Positions 10,153 to 21,102 of a stretch of 64,000 bases of DNA are shown one piece after another; position 1 is the first letter of the stretch, and each line of letters opens with the position of its first letter. A program made the translations under genes and the position numbers. This stretch comes from Ryuthela nishihirai. Its lineage: Eukaryota > Arthropoda > Arachnida > Araneae > Heptathelidae. The stretch spans positions 68,528,446-68,592,445 of the forward strand of contig JAWZYU010000013.1 of the NCBI GenBank assembly GCA_038380435.1. Reading direction: 5' to 3'. The notes below the pieces were generated by a model. It had not been told where the DNA came from and ran no database searches. It worked only from the letters and a program-made list of their open reading frames with translations.

Positions 10153-12445
10153 GGGGACGCTCTGATTGTCGTGAGCTTTCTAAACCTCCACTGTGTCCTT
10201 CTCTGGGTGCACTCAGTTTTATGCTTTTATGACTATCGATACATACTCTCATTTTATCTCAAAGTTTCCATTCTATTCACATTCATACCATCCTCTGGTG
10301 TTTCAATTATGTTTGATTGAAGTAAAAACAGCTTTGTTTTTAAACTGCTGCTTTAAATTTTAAACTGCTGCCGATACCTGGCTTTGCAGCTGCATCCGGC
10401 TGACTCTGTTTCCACGATATACGCGACTCGTATACACTCCAACACTCACGTTATAAAACCTAATTTTCAATATATTGAAGCGGACTACGAACGTGCAGCA
10501 ATGAAAGAGTGAACGCCTACTACGAGACACGAGATACACCATATAGTCTGAATTATGCCACGATTATATTGGAACATGGTTGATTTCAAGAGGATGAGAA
10601 TACGATAGATAGTTGTAATAGTATATAAAAAGAAAGGTTTCCTTTGGTGTGTGTGCGGAGACGATTAAAAATTATCTGTATACGGTGGTAAAAGTAGTTT
10701 TATTTAGAGGTATATCAACAGTGCTTCTTTAATCTGTGTGGCGAGCGTCACATCTCCCATATGTGATGTATAACCATTGGATAGGTGATTGGTAAAAGTT
10801 ATACCTATGCTTTGATTTGTGATTCGCTTTTCGAATGTTAAACTGGTTTATCAATTAGCGTTTTTATTAACGTCAAGATTATTTAGTACAATTGATTAGC
10901 ATACTGGCGTATCAAATGACAGATACCAAAATTTGTGTATTATTCGTGTAAATTTATTACCCCAGTCATTAAATCAATTCGTTCACAGTGTGTTTATTTA
11001 TTACGAAATAATGCATGGTTGCCAAATAAAAAGCAACTAAAAATCTATAACAGTATGCATTTTTCAGAATGTATTTTTCCCGATACTTTTATAGAATTTT
11101 AGATACTCTCATATTAATATTAGTTTAGCGAGAGTTTTTAAAGGTTTTGTAGTGAAACATATCGCCAATACTTTTACTGATACATTTTAATATACTAAAA
11201 ATTTCTGTTTAAATAGTGCAATCCTCAATAACTTTCAGTAATGAATATCATGGATAATTTAATGATATTCGTTAAGTAAAGTGCTTGCATAAGCCTGTTG
11301 TCTTTAATAAAAGAGAAGGAAGGGAAACTGATTCTTCATCATGTTTCTATCTCTCCTTACATCCGGAAGTGTTCGCCTTACACTAATTGCAATGAGACAC
11401 TGATGTTCTGAAGAATGACAAGGTTTTCAGAGCAGCTCGTATATCCCCTACAAAGTGCATTGTGCCTGCGTCTAATACATTTGCAAGAAAACATCCCTGC
11501 AAGGTCATTTCATTACCTCTGCGATGGTTGAAACGCTGATTCGTTTGTTTGCTTCCACAATCCATCGCGAAGACTGAAAACTGCTTCTTGCCATGTGCTA
11601 GTTGTCTTGTTTAGGAATAGAGTTGTTTTGGTCCTTGGTTATTTTATGTCAAGCTGTCTGCTATGTTCTTGTAGCGTACGAATAGCGTCCAAGCTTGTCA
11701 TTGCTATTTCCACTGAAATAGCATCCTCCTGTACGTCGTAAAATATCAGTCAAAATCTTCCTCATAAAAGGTACGACATTCAAAAACTGCTTTTGAATGT
11801 TTCTATCTCTTTTATAACTTTTCTCTCACGCCAGATAATTTGTTTCAGTATTTATCCGTACACATCGTCAGTGGCCTTTGCATTGTGACAATTCTCATCA
11901 CAGTCTTCAGGCTCAAATAGCTCGTTGCCTGAACATGATGTGATCGCGATGCTACATGATTATGATACATATCTGGAGATATCCTCAGCAAGCTGGCAGT
12001 AAACATTCTGCAATTGAGATGAAGTGACCAATAGGATGGGACAAAAAAGAAGTTTCAGAATCCAAAAAAAAAAGATGTGACCCATTTCGGGTTCAATGAT
12101 CCTGGAAAAAAAAGGTGTGATCATCGGTGAAGCAGCTAAGGAATTACAGCGGAATAAAATCTGTTGAAGGAGAGATAAAACGTTTTGAAAAGTTTGCGAA
12201 TATTTAAGCCATACTCAACAATGAATGCATGCTGTAGAAGAAATGGATACATGCTCTGACGGTGTCCTCCCATTCGTTGGTACCTCCCGCCAGAATACCG
12301 TTAGTATTTACGATAACTATGAAAGATCAACGAAAAAAGCAAACAAAATTAATTCTAGAATATATTTTTAGTCCACACAAAAATATATCGATGTCTGCAT
12401 GGGGACAGGAGTTATTAGCAGGCGTTGCTGCTGTATGCCATAAAG
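10153..12445. other. No recognised feature
   Basis: About 2.3 kb with only sub-90-residue frames. No inverted termini, SINE heads or coding motifs were found. Two A-runs near 12064 and 12105 are the only simple sequence of note. Confidence 0.4.
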
Positions 12446-12900
12446 CAGAAGTTATCAACCTTTTCGACACTGCGACCCCCTATAATTGCAATACATTTGT
12501 GCGACCCCTTGAATCGTAGATGAAATTTTGCCACCCCTCCCTTATTCCTCCACAATGTAGGATCTACATAATTAAATCTAATCGTCGGCCCTTGGTGACG
12601 CAATGGTATCGTGTTAATGATACTGTTGGCGTCCTGGTTCGAGTCCCCGGATGAAAATGATTTTTTTTTCATCATAATTTGCAATCAAGCTAGCAGTTCT
12701 GCGGTTCTGACCAAAAAAATTAAAAAAATTACATAGCATAAAATGAAACAAAATTATCTTTTTGCATTTAAACACTTATTTATATCACAATCTCACATAA
12801 TATCACAAAAGAAAATACTAAAAATACTAGCAAATATAAGAATGACATAGCTTTGCGACCCCTTCCAAGATTATCGCGATCCATAGTTTGAGAACCAATA
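12446..12900. mobile_element. Non-autonomous hAT element with internal tRNA-like insert
   Basis: Left end CAGAAGTTATCAACCTTTT and right end CCATAGTTTGAGAACCAATA form hAT-like inverted termini. GCGACCCC recurs just inside both ends. Flanking CCATAAAG (12438-12445) and CCATGAAA (12901-12908) agree at six of eight bases. A tRNA-like segment at 12588-12655 appears to have inserted later. Confidence 0.7.
12588..12655 (+). repeat. tRNA-derived segment (SINE head or tRNA pseudogene)
   Basis: Contains A-box-like TGACGCAATGG and B-box TGGTTCGAGTCCCCGG at tRNA-like spacing. The acceptor stem does not pair and one T-stem pair is lost, so it is not a functional tRNA. It differs from the heads of SINE A and SINE B and may represent a third tRNA-derived family. 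Confidence 0.55.
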
Positions 12901-12908
12901 CCATGAAA

Positions 12909-14774
12909 GATTGAGTTTTATTATAAAGAAACCTTGACTTTCATCAGTGAGAACCAACAGCGACTGTAAGCCAAGTCTTCTCTTCTGTACAAGGAACTGA
13001 CGGTAACTGGCTTACTTTGATAAGTGTGCGAGTTGGGTTAAAACTGTGATTTCTAAAATACAATATTTTATTATGAATTTATTAATTATCAAATAGAATT
13101 AACTCTGTATAAAAGTTTTAGTAAATTAAAAATAAAAAAAATCAGATCTGGATGAAGAAATCCTGTTATATTTTTAAATCAAAAATAAATAAAGAGTTTT
13201 ATTTTCCCTTCTTGACTCCTGATCATCTCCCATCATTACCACTCATTGCAGCCATAACATTTCTAGCTGATTATCATATGTGGGAAGTTCTATTCTTTTC
13301 GAAGAAGTAGGTTTCTTATTATTTAAAATTTGCTTTTAAACCAAAATATTTGATTCAACTTGTGCATTTCTTTTTAACAGGTGAATATTTAATCTGATGA
13401 ATATGGTGTAACAAGTGACTTTTACTTCTTCGTGAGATTTTAATCTGTGTTATCGTTTAAGCTTTTATATGTGTCATGAATAAAAAATAATCCTCTACAG
13501 TGCTACTAATCTTTTATTAATAACCTACTAATAACCTTCTAAGCTACTACTTTGGTCAACTGGGAAGGGATTTTTTATTATTACACAAATGCTACTGAAT
13601 TTTAAAGTTAAGTCGTTTATATTGTTTCCCGCATTTAAGTCACCTTATTAAAACAATTTAATGGCCTCAAACAGAAAGAACAAAACATTTTGCATAATCG
13701 CTGAGCTTGTGCATCTGTAAGTTCTCTTAATTGGAAAACGCGCAATTATCTTACATAGCTAAGTTAATAGTGACTAGATGCAACAGCGCGTTACAAGTTT
13801 TAGTCATCGTATGATGACAAATCTGCCGAGAACAGGATGACGATTTTGCTGCTCAGATCGGGTTACCTGTCGCGTGGAATAACTAAACACCAAGCGAAGT
13901 GTCAGGGTATTTGATAATATCTTGCACAGGAGTTAATCACCTCAGCGACAACAGGTGACAAAGTAAATGTGTTGACTTTAACTCCTGTTCAGGGATTTTG
14001 TTGCTTTAATAATTAAGTGTGAGGGATCGTATACTAAAGTAAATATATTAACCATTGCTAGCGGATAGAGATCTCTGTTTCCAGGCTTGTTTATTCCGTG
14101 GCAACTGCTAAGCACTTATATTAATTGTCAGAAACTTTTCTAGATGATTTTAATTGCTTTCTCATCATATATTAATCGTTTTGTCTCAGCTCATGAATAG
14201 TAAATAGCTTCACGTCTCCTTTTCACTCTAATTACAATTTCAACCATTAATGAATAATAATTCCGTATTAATCGGATTATACAAATGTGCTATTAATTTC
14301 CTCTACCCATTTTGCCTTATAAAAGTCGAAGTAATTCAGCTCCTGAGGTTTTAATTATTTTCCACCTGATGAATAATAATCTCTCATCCATAGAGAAGAC
14401 AAGGAAGATTAAATGAAAATTCAATCTGTGGAACACTTTCGAAAATACTGTTATCTAGAACAGATTTAATATGATACGAAATTGAAACCAAATATAGTCT
14501 CCAGGATACGAAGATCAACGAGATGCTTTTAATACATTTTGTAGAGCGATTTGATTTGGCGTTTGCAGAATAATAATGCTGAGAAAGAAAATTGTCAGGT
14601 TTGCGTTTTTTGTAAATTGCAAGTATAAAGTGTTCACGAGATGAGAATTCTAATGTGCATGAAGAAAGAAAAGCTTCGATATTCAAGGTTAGACAAATCA
14701 TATTCTGTTACACGTTAGTGTTAAATGCTCTCGAAATGAAAAATAAATAAAAAAAATCGAAATGAATTTCTTTG
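12909..14774. other. No recognised feature
   Basis: AT-rich DNA with frames up to 105 residues (14384-14701, minus) lacking motifs. No repeat structure was recognised. Confidence 0.4.
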
Positions 14775-14776
14775 TA

Positions 14777-14990
14777 CAGTAGCTCAAAAAAGTATCCGAA
14801 CACTACGCGTGATTACAAAATTCAGAAAAAATATCTGGCAACGATTTTTTTAGAAATTAGTGATCTGGCAACCTTCGTGTCACGTGACCCGAAGGTTGCC
14901 AGATCACTAATTTCTAAAAAAATCGTTGCCAGATATTTTTTCTGAATTTTGTAATCAACCGTAGTGTTCGGATACTTTTTTGAGCGACTG
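14777..14990. mobile_element. Palindromic MITE, Tc1/mariner type (214 bp)
   Basis: Nearly the whole element is an inverted repeat: CAGTAGCTCAAAAAAGTATC at the left and GATACTTTTTTGAGCGACTG at the right, with arms of about 100 bp around a short centre CGTGTCACGTGACCCG. It is flanked by TA on both sides (14775-14776, 14991-14992), the Tc1/mariner target duplication. It has no coding capacity. Confidence 0.95.
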
Positions 14991-15030
14991 TATGTGATTC
15001 TCTAAAGGTAAAATGATGTTAACGATTATA

Positions 15031-16073
15031 TCATTTACACCGAAGAACCAAAACATTATGATCACCTTCCGAATATGCGCCACCTCCCCGTGCTACCAAA
15101 TCAGCTCTTACCCGCAGATCCTTTAACGCTTTTAAGTTACTTGGTTGAGCCGCCGCAGGTGGGATATGCTGTTCCCACACAAACCACAAATGCTCGATTC
15201 GATTGATGTCTGGGGAACTTGGAGGCCAGGGCAATACTTGGAAGTCTTCTTGCTACGCGAACCATTGTCGAACAATACGGACAGTGTGGCATGGCACAAT
15301 ATCCTGCTGAAAGAAGGCACTACTAGAGGAGAATACCATTCCCATGAAACGATGTACCTGGTCTGCAATGATGTTTGCCATTTGGTAGAGCATGTTTGAC
15401 ATAATGTTTAGCTGGTGGTAGACGTCATAGTTTCCTGCACCTGAATGACTGTACCCAGTGTATCCCAGCAGAACATTGCCCAAAGCATTACACTTCCTCC
15501 ACTGGCTTGTTTTCATCCCATGGTGCATCCTGGTGCCAACACTTCCCCAAGTAAACGACGCACACGTACCCGGCCATCCACATGGTGCAACAGGAAATGA
15601 AATACATTGGACCAGACTACCTTCTTCCAATCATTCAAGGTCCAGTTTTGATGCTCATGTGCCCATTGTACGCGTTTTCCACGGTGAACCGAGGTTATCA
15701 TGTGCACTCGGAGCTGCATGCAGCTATACAGCCCCATTTTCAGCAGAGTTCGATGTACTGTGTGTTGTGACACATTATTCCCGCCTCCAGCATTCAAATT
15801 ACGGGCGAGTTGCGCCATAGTATCCCTTCTGTTGGTTCGTACCATACGGGATAGCCTTCTCTGACCTCTAGCATCGATGATCCGTGGTCGGTCCATACTT
15901 TGCTGGCCATTCGTGGTTTTTTTCCCTTCTCGGACCACTTTTTGAAGGTACTAACTACTGCTGACCGTGAGCACCCCCAAAAGCCTTGCCATCTCGGAAA
16001 TGCTCTGTCTCAGTCGTCTGGCCATTACAATTTGGCCTTTGTCAAACTCACTTAAGTCCGCTGCCTTTCCCAT
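15031..16073 (-). pseudogene. Tc1-family DDE transposase, frameshifted
   Basis: From the ATG at 16073 the protein begins [20 protein letters not shown], then [13 protein letters not shown], the N-terminal helix-turn-helix DNA-binding region of Tc1 transposases. Then come SMDRPRIIDARGQRRLSRMV (second paired-like domain), HTVHRTLLKMGL, WTLNDWKKVVWSN and, in other frames, FQQDIVPCHTVRIVRQW and SPDINRIEHLW. In the catalytic triad the first Asp block (VWSDES in the family) reads VWSNVF, so the first carboxylate is lost; the second Asp (QQD) and the third block (SPDIN.IEH) remain recognisable. At least two frameshifts separate the blocks. The protein is inactive as read. Confidence 0.9.
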
Positions 16074-16223
16074 CTGAAGAACAAGAATAACACTGATTAA
16101 CAGAGCTCAGTATCAGGTGTTATTTATACCGTTTCATAACCCATTTACATGCGCTGTCGTTTACCTGCAATTGCTTCGATGTGCATAAAGACGGGTTGGT
16201 CATAATATTTTGACTCTTTGGTG
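15038..16223 (-). mobile_element. Tc1-like transposon, 1,186 bp
   Basis: Inverted termini CACCGAAGAACCAAAACATT (left) and the complement AATATTTTGACTCTTTGGTG (right), bounded by TA dinucleotides at 15036-15037 and 16224-16225. The length is close to that expected for Tc1 elements. It contains one transposase gene on the minus strand with several frame breaks. It begins only 46 bp from the palindromic MITE. Confidence 0.95.
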
Positions 16224-16269
16224 TAAGGGACTGATGTTGACTCAATCACAAGTGGTCCAATCTCATAAT

Positions 16270-16545
16270 ATACTATTCCTCGGTTCAAATCACCACCAAG
16301 TTTGTGTTAAGATCTTCTCCTCTTATCTCCGCTCAGTAATCGGTGAGAGAGGGAGCACCGATCGTCTTCAAAAATTCCTCCGTCCATTCGATGCGAGGTT
16401 AAGCCTTGGCTGCACGTGCAAGAAAGCCATATCATGCGAATATTAAACTATTGGCTGAATGACCTTGATGGAAAACTTTCATCTGTCTCCAAACAGTTGT
16501 CCTCTGAATCCCCTTTCCTAGTTTTCGGAATCCTTTCAACCTTGT
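16270..16545 (+). mobile_element. SINE B, old diverged copy
   Basis: CCTCGGTTCAAATCACCACC resembles the B box; CGATGCGAGGTTAAGCC and GAATGACCTTGATGG, then CATCTGTCTCCAAACAGTTG, match the central and 3' parts of SINE B in order. It is strongly diverged and lacks the first part of the head. It lies 45 bp beyond the Tc1 element. Confidence 0.6.
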
Positions 16546-16782
16546 CATTTATCGTATTTTGGTAAAAAGTGCGATTCTCGCAAGTAAATCAATCTAACTT
16601 ATTCAAAAGATAATGATTTCGACTTGTGAAATGCTTTTTCTACGACTTGTCTCAGCGGAGGATTACTCCGGGACTCCCCTTGAATTTGTTGACTGTGCTT
16701 GAACACCTCCAGAATGTATCGATCACTTCTTGATCCATCGTAAATGCCTCCACCCCAGAGAGAAGAACATGCCCTTATGATA

Positions 16783-17187
16783 CACTGGTTTCCATAAATT
16801 AAGAAAAATCCCTACATTAAATCAATGGGAAGCTAACATCAAAGCCCTATAACTTCCAAAATAATATTTTCTTTTTGTTTTGAAAAATGTGATTGTAGAT
16901 AAAGATCTCAATCAAATAAATCAAGATCTCGATTTTCATCAATATTCTTTCGCTATTTAATGAGTTATGGAAGTTTGAATATTTAACAACAGCAAATTTT
17001 TTATTAAACACTTTGATACAATACTTATTACTAGGTTTTAATTAACTTGTGGAGTTCAATTTTTGTGGCTGACATTGTTATCGCTACATATTCAACATAT
17101 TATTATTATTTTAGAAGTTACAGAGCTTAGACTTTAGCTTCCCATTGACTTAACATAGGGATTTTCCTTAATTAATGGGAACCAGTG
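16783..17187. mobile_element. TA-flanked MITE with ~85-bp inverted termini (405 bp)
   Basis: Left terminus CACTGGTTTCCATAAATTAA is complementary to the right terminus TTAATTAATGGGAACCAGTG. Homology continues inward through AATCAATGGGAAGCTAA, with its mirror TTAGCTTCCCATTGACTT. TA dinucleotides at 16781-16782 and 17188-17189 fit a Tc1/mariner target site. No ORF inside. Confidence 0.85.
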
Positions 17188-17189
17188 TA

Positions 17190-17729
17190 GCTTTAAGTCA
17201 ATTGCATTGGGTACAATCCTCAATGTCACTGCACTTCAGCTCTCTTTAGAGTAAATGATAGCGCTTGTGGCTAGCTAGTTAAGAAGGAGAAACTGGTTTC
17301 AATCCCACTAGCATTTGGGGTCATCATGCATCTAGCAACCACTGCTTCTGACAACACGAATATGTTGAAAATAGGGAGCTCCCTTAAAATGTTTCACAAT
17401 TATGCAAAATATTTAATCAGCTCTAAAGAGTAAAATTGATTAAATGATAGGAAAAATGTAGACTCTGAGTATTTGAAGTAACGTAGAAAATGCAAATACG
17501 TGAATTAAATTAGAATTATTGACTTGCAGTTCATAAGAGGATAAAAAAACTTACAACCTTCGGTTCAAAATACCACTGTCCCATGATATAACCCTAATTT
17601 ATAAATCTTTAAATCGCATAATGGAGCCTTATGTTTTTCAAGTGCCATGTAAATAACTAACTCAGTTCTTCAAAATATCAGAAATGATCGATACTCGATT
17701 ACACCTTCAAGAAGAGTGTACTTCATCAT
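17190..17729. other. No recognised feature
   Basis: A faint tRNA-like stretch at about 17259-17330 (GGCTAGCTAGTTAAG, then GGTTTCAATCCCACTAGC) could be a decayed SINE head. Nothing else was recognised. Confidence 0.35.
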
Positions 17730-17895
17730 CCGTCGTGTGGCCTAGTGGTTAGCTCGCTTCCAAATGATCAAAGGGATCTGGGTTCAAGCCCCGGGTAAGG
17801 CATGAACGTTTCTGCTGAGGTTCTGCCATTCTCACAGACCTACTATGGCATATAAACTAGCACGCTCGTCTCAGACCTCTGTGGGACGAAATTAT
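17730..17895 (+). mobile_element. SINE A copy, 3' shortened
   Basis: TGGCCTAGTGGTTAGCTCG and GGGTTCAAGCCCCGGGTAAG form the tRNA-like head. The body TTTCTGCTGAGGTTCTGCC and TACTATGGCATATAAACT follow, and the tail stops shortly after CAGACCTCTGTGGGAC, before the TTTA repeats. Confidence 0.85.
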
Positions 17896-18652
17896 GTTTT
17901 ATCCTATTTTGAACTAGTTTCATTCGGAACATAAACGAACGAAATAGTTTTCATTTTTTAGTTCCTGCCTAAAACCCAAACTCCCACCATTAAACTACTG
18001 ACATCTTTCACTAATTCGCACTCGATAGCCACGCCTGTTGTTCCCGATATAAACTGACTAACCAATAGAAATGGAGCAAAATACTAACCACCTATGTTTA
18101 AATATGACCAGGAAAATGAACCCACATGGAAATGATTTCGTAGAGGTAACATATAGAAACAATATGAATTATATATGTTTAAATCATTAGAATGTGTTTA
18201 TATAGGATTAGGCACTGTAGACGGCATTAACATAATTATTTAAACTGTTTATTCATTTCAACAACGAGGTACTTCAATGGTGAGTACTACAAGAAAGAAG
18301 AAATAAAACTAAATCCAATCTCAAGATCTCAAGTGCAACACTCACCGTCGATTTAAAACTATTTGTGTATAAACAATATTTAATGGTGCTCTATTGAATC
18401 TTTAAAGTAGAGTTATTGTGATAAATGAATCCCGATTTTTGTCGGATACCTAGAGGTGGTGAACCGACGGTTTATTATAGAAATATAGTTGTACCACTTC
18501 ATTATGTTAAGTGGAGTAAGCCAACGTTTGACAAGTTCATGTATGTTCATGTACTACACCATATGATGATTTTTGTGTATTAAATGCCAAGTGAATCTAA
18601 ATAGTTGAATTCTTGAAAGTGTACCTTTACTTTAACCTTTGCTTTAACTATA
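17896..18652. other. No recognised feature
   Basis: No gene, inverted terminus or repeat that I can support. Confidence 0.4.
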
Positions 18653-19236
18653 CAGGGTGTCTCAAAAATATAGGTGCAAACTTTTAGGGGAGGCAGATAA
18701 CATCTAAAGGAATGAGAATTGCATAGGAACCCATAACCGGAAGCGTCATGGGAAAGTGGTAGCAGAGGTATAAGATCTGAAAGGACACAAGACAGTGATT
18801 AATGGGAAAACATTTATTGGACATAATTTATACAAATGGCGTACTAGATGATACATTTCATAATGTTACAGCTCTTAATGACCCATAATCGCACAAATTT
18901 TGATACGCAAGCGCAAACAAACGGTGGCCCGGTACATGTCTGTGTGGGAAGCGGTTCTTGATACATTCGTTGAGCGGCTCGTCCGTTGCCCTCAGCTATT
19001 TCATACACTAAGTGCATGTCTGCCAGCTCCCTGTTCGAATACCTTTGCATGCTCTTCATCAGCAGACTACCGCTCGAATGACGAAATCTTAAATTTCCCC
19101 TCTAGCACACTGATGAACAGCGCCGCCTATTGACTTACGATGACGTTTCCAGTCATGGGTTCCTATGCAATTCTCATTCCTTTAGATGTTATCTACCTCC
19201 CCTAAAAGTTTGTACCTATATTTTAGAGACACCCTG
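18653..19236 (-). mobile_element. CAGGGTG-ended DNA transposon, internally deleted (584 bp)
   Basis: Termini CAGGGTGTCTCAAAAATATA and TATATTTTAGAGACACCCTG are inverted copies. The arms extend ~100 bp (AGATAACATCTAAAGGAATG mirrored near 19180). It is flanked by TATA at 18649-18652 and 19237-19240, giving a TA or TATA duplication. Between the arms only the first ~70 codons of a transposase remain, so this is a deletion derivative that would depend on a full-length relative. Confidence 0.9.
18844..19059 (-). pseudogene. Transposase N-terminal helix-turn-helix fragment (DUF4817-like)
   Basis: A 71-residue frame with YSNRELADMHLVYEIAEGNG, then RAAQRMYQEPLPTQT and FVCACVSKFVRLW. This matches the pattern of the DUF4817 helix-turn-helix domain (EYADM..VYG...GN...A.R.YQ..FP) that precedes DDE_3 transposase domains in CAGGGTG-ended arthropod transposons. 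The catalytic domain is absent. Family assignment rests on my memory of that pattern. Confidence 0.7.
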
Positions 19237-19289
19237 TATAATACGTTCACACTTATGTGATATACTATAAATCAATCGACGCCCTCGAT

Positions 19290-20760
19290 TTCTAGATTGT
19301 CATTCTGACCCTGTTTGACCTTAAATGCGACATCGAATTGGAAACATTTTAACATTTCCGAGTTATGTGGCCAGAAATTACCCCATACACCAATGTTTAG
19401 CTCTCTAGCACTGATAGATCGTCATTTGACCTTTGACTTCAGAAGACCCACCAGATTCAAATATTTCGTAACGTTTAATCTAAAACCGACACTCCACCAG
19501 ACGTCAATTTTCCCATTTCTAGCAGTAGTAGATCAAAGTTTGACTTCTATGTGACTTCTATTTGACTTTAAACGAGATCCTGAGCTCACATTTCTGGTTT
19601 TTCCCGAAATCTACGACCCGGATTATCTCTAGATGCAAATTTTTAGAGCTCTACTAATTCTGTATCATGGCCAGAATTAGCGTGATTCCCTATCAGTCAG
19701 TCAATCACTAACTTACAATCATCTATGTATATACAGGGCAGAATCTAGGACGGAAGGGTTCTATACCCCCCTCTCAGACTACGAGTAAGGATAAAGGAGG
19801 CAAAAATTATTAAAGTTATTTATATTTCATACATTTTTCAAGAAATTTTTAAAAATCCCTTAAAACAGAGAGGGAAATGTTAAACTGCCATGGAAATCAA
19901 ATCTCTTGTCTCCCCCCCCCCTTTTTTTACACTTTTTCGGCTCGATTGTGTTTCTTGGCCTGCTCCCCCCACTCTCGATTTTTTTCTAGATCCATGCCTG
20001 GATACATATATATGTATGATTATAAGTGATTAACTGATGGCTGACTGACGGTTGACTGACAGGGATCACTCTAAATCTAACTACGAAGCAGAAATGGTAG
20101 AGGTGTGGAAATTTCCACCTACAAGTAATCCGGGTCGTAAATCTCTGAAAAAACCCGAAATTTGACTTCCGAGGTGTCCTTCAAGTTCAAATGGAGGTCA
20201 CGTAGAGGTCGTAAAGTACTACTGGAGCTAGAAACGTAAACATTGGTGTCTGGGGGTGCTTTGGGCTGTAGATGAACGAAACGTTAAGAAATTTTGGATT
20301 GGGAGAATCCTTCCAAGGCAAAGGTCAAATTCAGATATATCGATGCAGAGAGCTAAAAGGTGGTTCCTGAGAGTATTTTAGGTCGTAGATCTTAGACATG
20401 TTGTGGAATTTTCATTGTGATGAGTCCTTTAAGGTTAAAGGTCATATATAGATCAACCGGTGGTAGAAGGGGTAAAAAATTTGTGTCACGTGGTATTTTG
20501 AGTTGTACATCTCAGCAATTATGTCACATTTCCGATTCGATGTGTCCTTCGAGGTCAAAAGTGAAATGTCCATATACAAGTGCTGGAGAGATAAAAAAAT
20601 AATGAATATGTCTATTTCAGGCAGTACAACTGTGAAATAAAAGGAATTTTCAGATCTGGTGTTGCTTTCAAGGTCAAATAGGGTTCGGAGTGAAAAGCTA
20701 GATGTCAAGAGGTGCCGAAGGATTACTAACCAAAGAATATTATATCTTCGTTTCGCATAA
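19290..20760. repeat. Large foldback with ~120-bp subrepeats
   Basis: Sequence to the left of the MITE at 19734-20000 is mirrored to its right. For example, CCGAAATCTACGACCCGGAT at 19602 is matched by ATCCGGGTCGTAAATCTC at about 20127, and CCCTATCAGTCAGTCAATC near 19688 is matched by GACTGACAGGGATC near 20056. The right arm consists of units of about 110-125 bp containing GGTCGTAGATCT, GTCCTTCGAGGTCAAA and a GCTAGAGAGCTAAAA-like stretch, beginning near 20130, 20265, 20382, 20500 and 20617. The left arm holds complementary units. No ORF is conserved between units. Confidence 0.75.
19734..20000. mobile_element. hAT-like MITE, family M1 copy 1 (267 bp)
   Basis: Left CAGGGCAGAATCTAGGA and right TCTAGATCCATGCCTG are imperfect inverted termini. 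The interior (AAAGTTATTTATATTTCATA, CATTTTTCAAGAAATTTTT, GTTTCTTGGCC, CTCGATTTTTTT) is shared with the copy at 46083-46315. It sits exactly at the centre of the large foldback. No convincing 8-bp duplication is seen for this copy. Confidence 0.8.
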
Positions 20761-21102
20761 AACATGCTGTGGACATATAACTCTCAAAACATTTCTGGTC
20801 CAGTCGTTTCTTAGTATACTTTACCACAAAAGCCAATGAAAAGGAAGATACAAAGCTCGAAAATATATCATTCTACTCGTTAGCGAGCTTCTATGGCAAG
20901 TGTTCTATGGTATCGCGACTTCTATGGCGTTGCGAATGTAGAACATAAGACGTGGAACTATTTGCTGTGGCAGAGTTGCAAGTTTTTCTTACTAGAACTC
21001 ATTTGGATATGGCATCTTTTCAATTTCATTGCCTTCTTTGATCTCAAATTTTGCAGCTCCATTCTTTGTGCGAAATAGAGTATATATATAGACGCTTAAT
21101 GA
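20761..21102. other. No recognised feature
   Basis: Short AT-rich stretch with a (TA)n run near 21081. No motif was recognised. Confidence 0.4.

Noticed and set aside
12588..12655. Candidate tRNA gene
   Set aside because: A and B boxes are present but the acceptor stem is not complementary and the T stem has a mismatch; it lies inside a hAT element.
17259..17330. tRNA-like GGCTAGCTAGTTAAG...GGTTTCAATCCCACTAGC
   Set aside because: Too degraded to separate from chance; no SINE body follows.
18653..19236. Host gene encoded by the 71- and 77-residue ORFs
   Set aside because: Both frames lie between perfect inverted termini with TA flanks, and the minus-strand one is a transposase N-terminus.
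19910..19930. C/T homopolymer run as a regulatory tract
   Set aside because: It is an internal low-complexity part of the M1 MITE.
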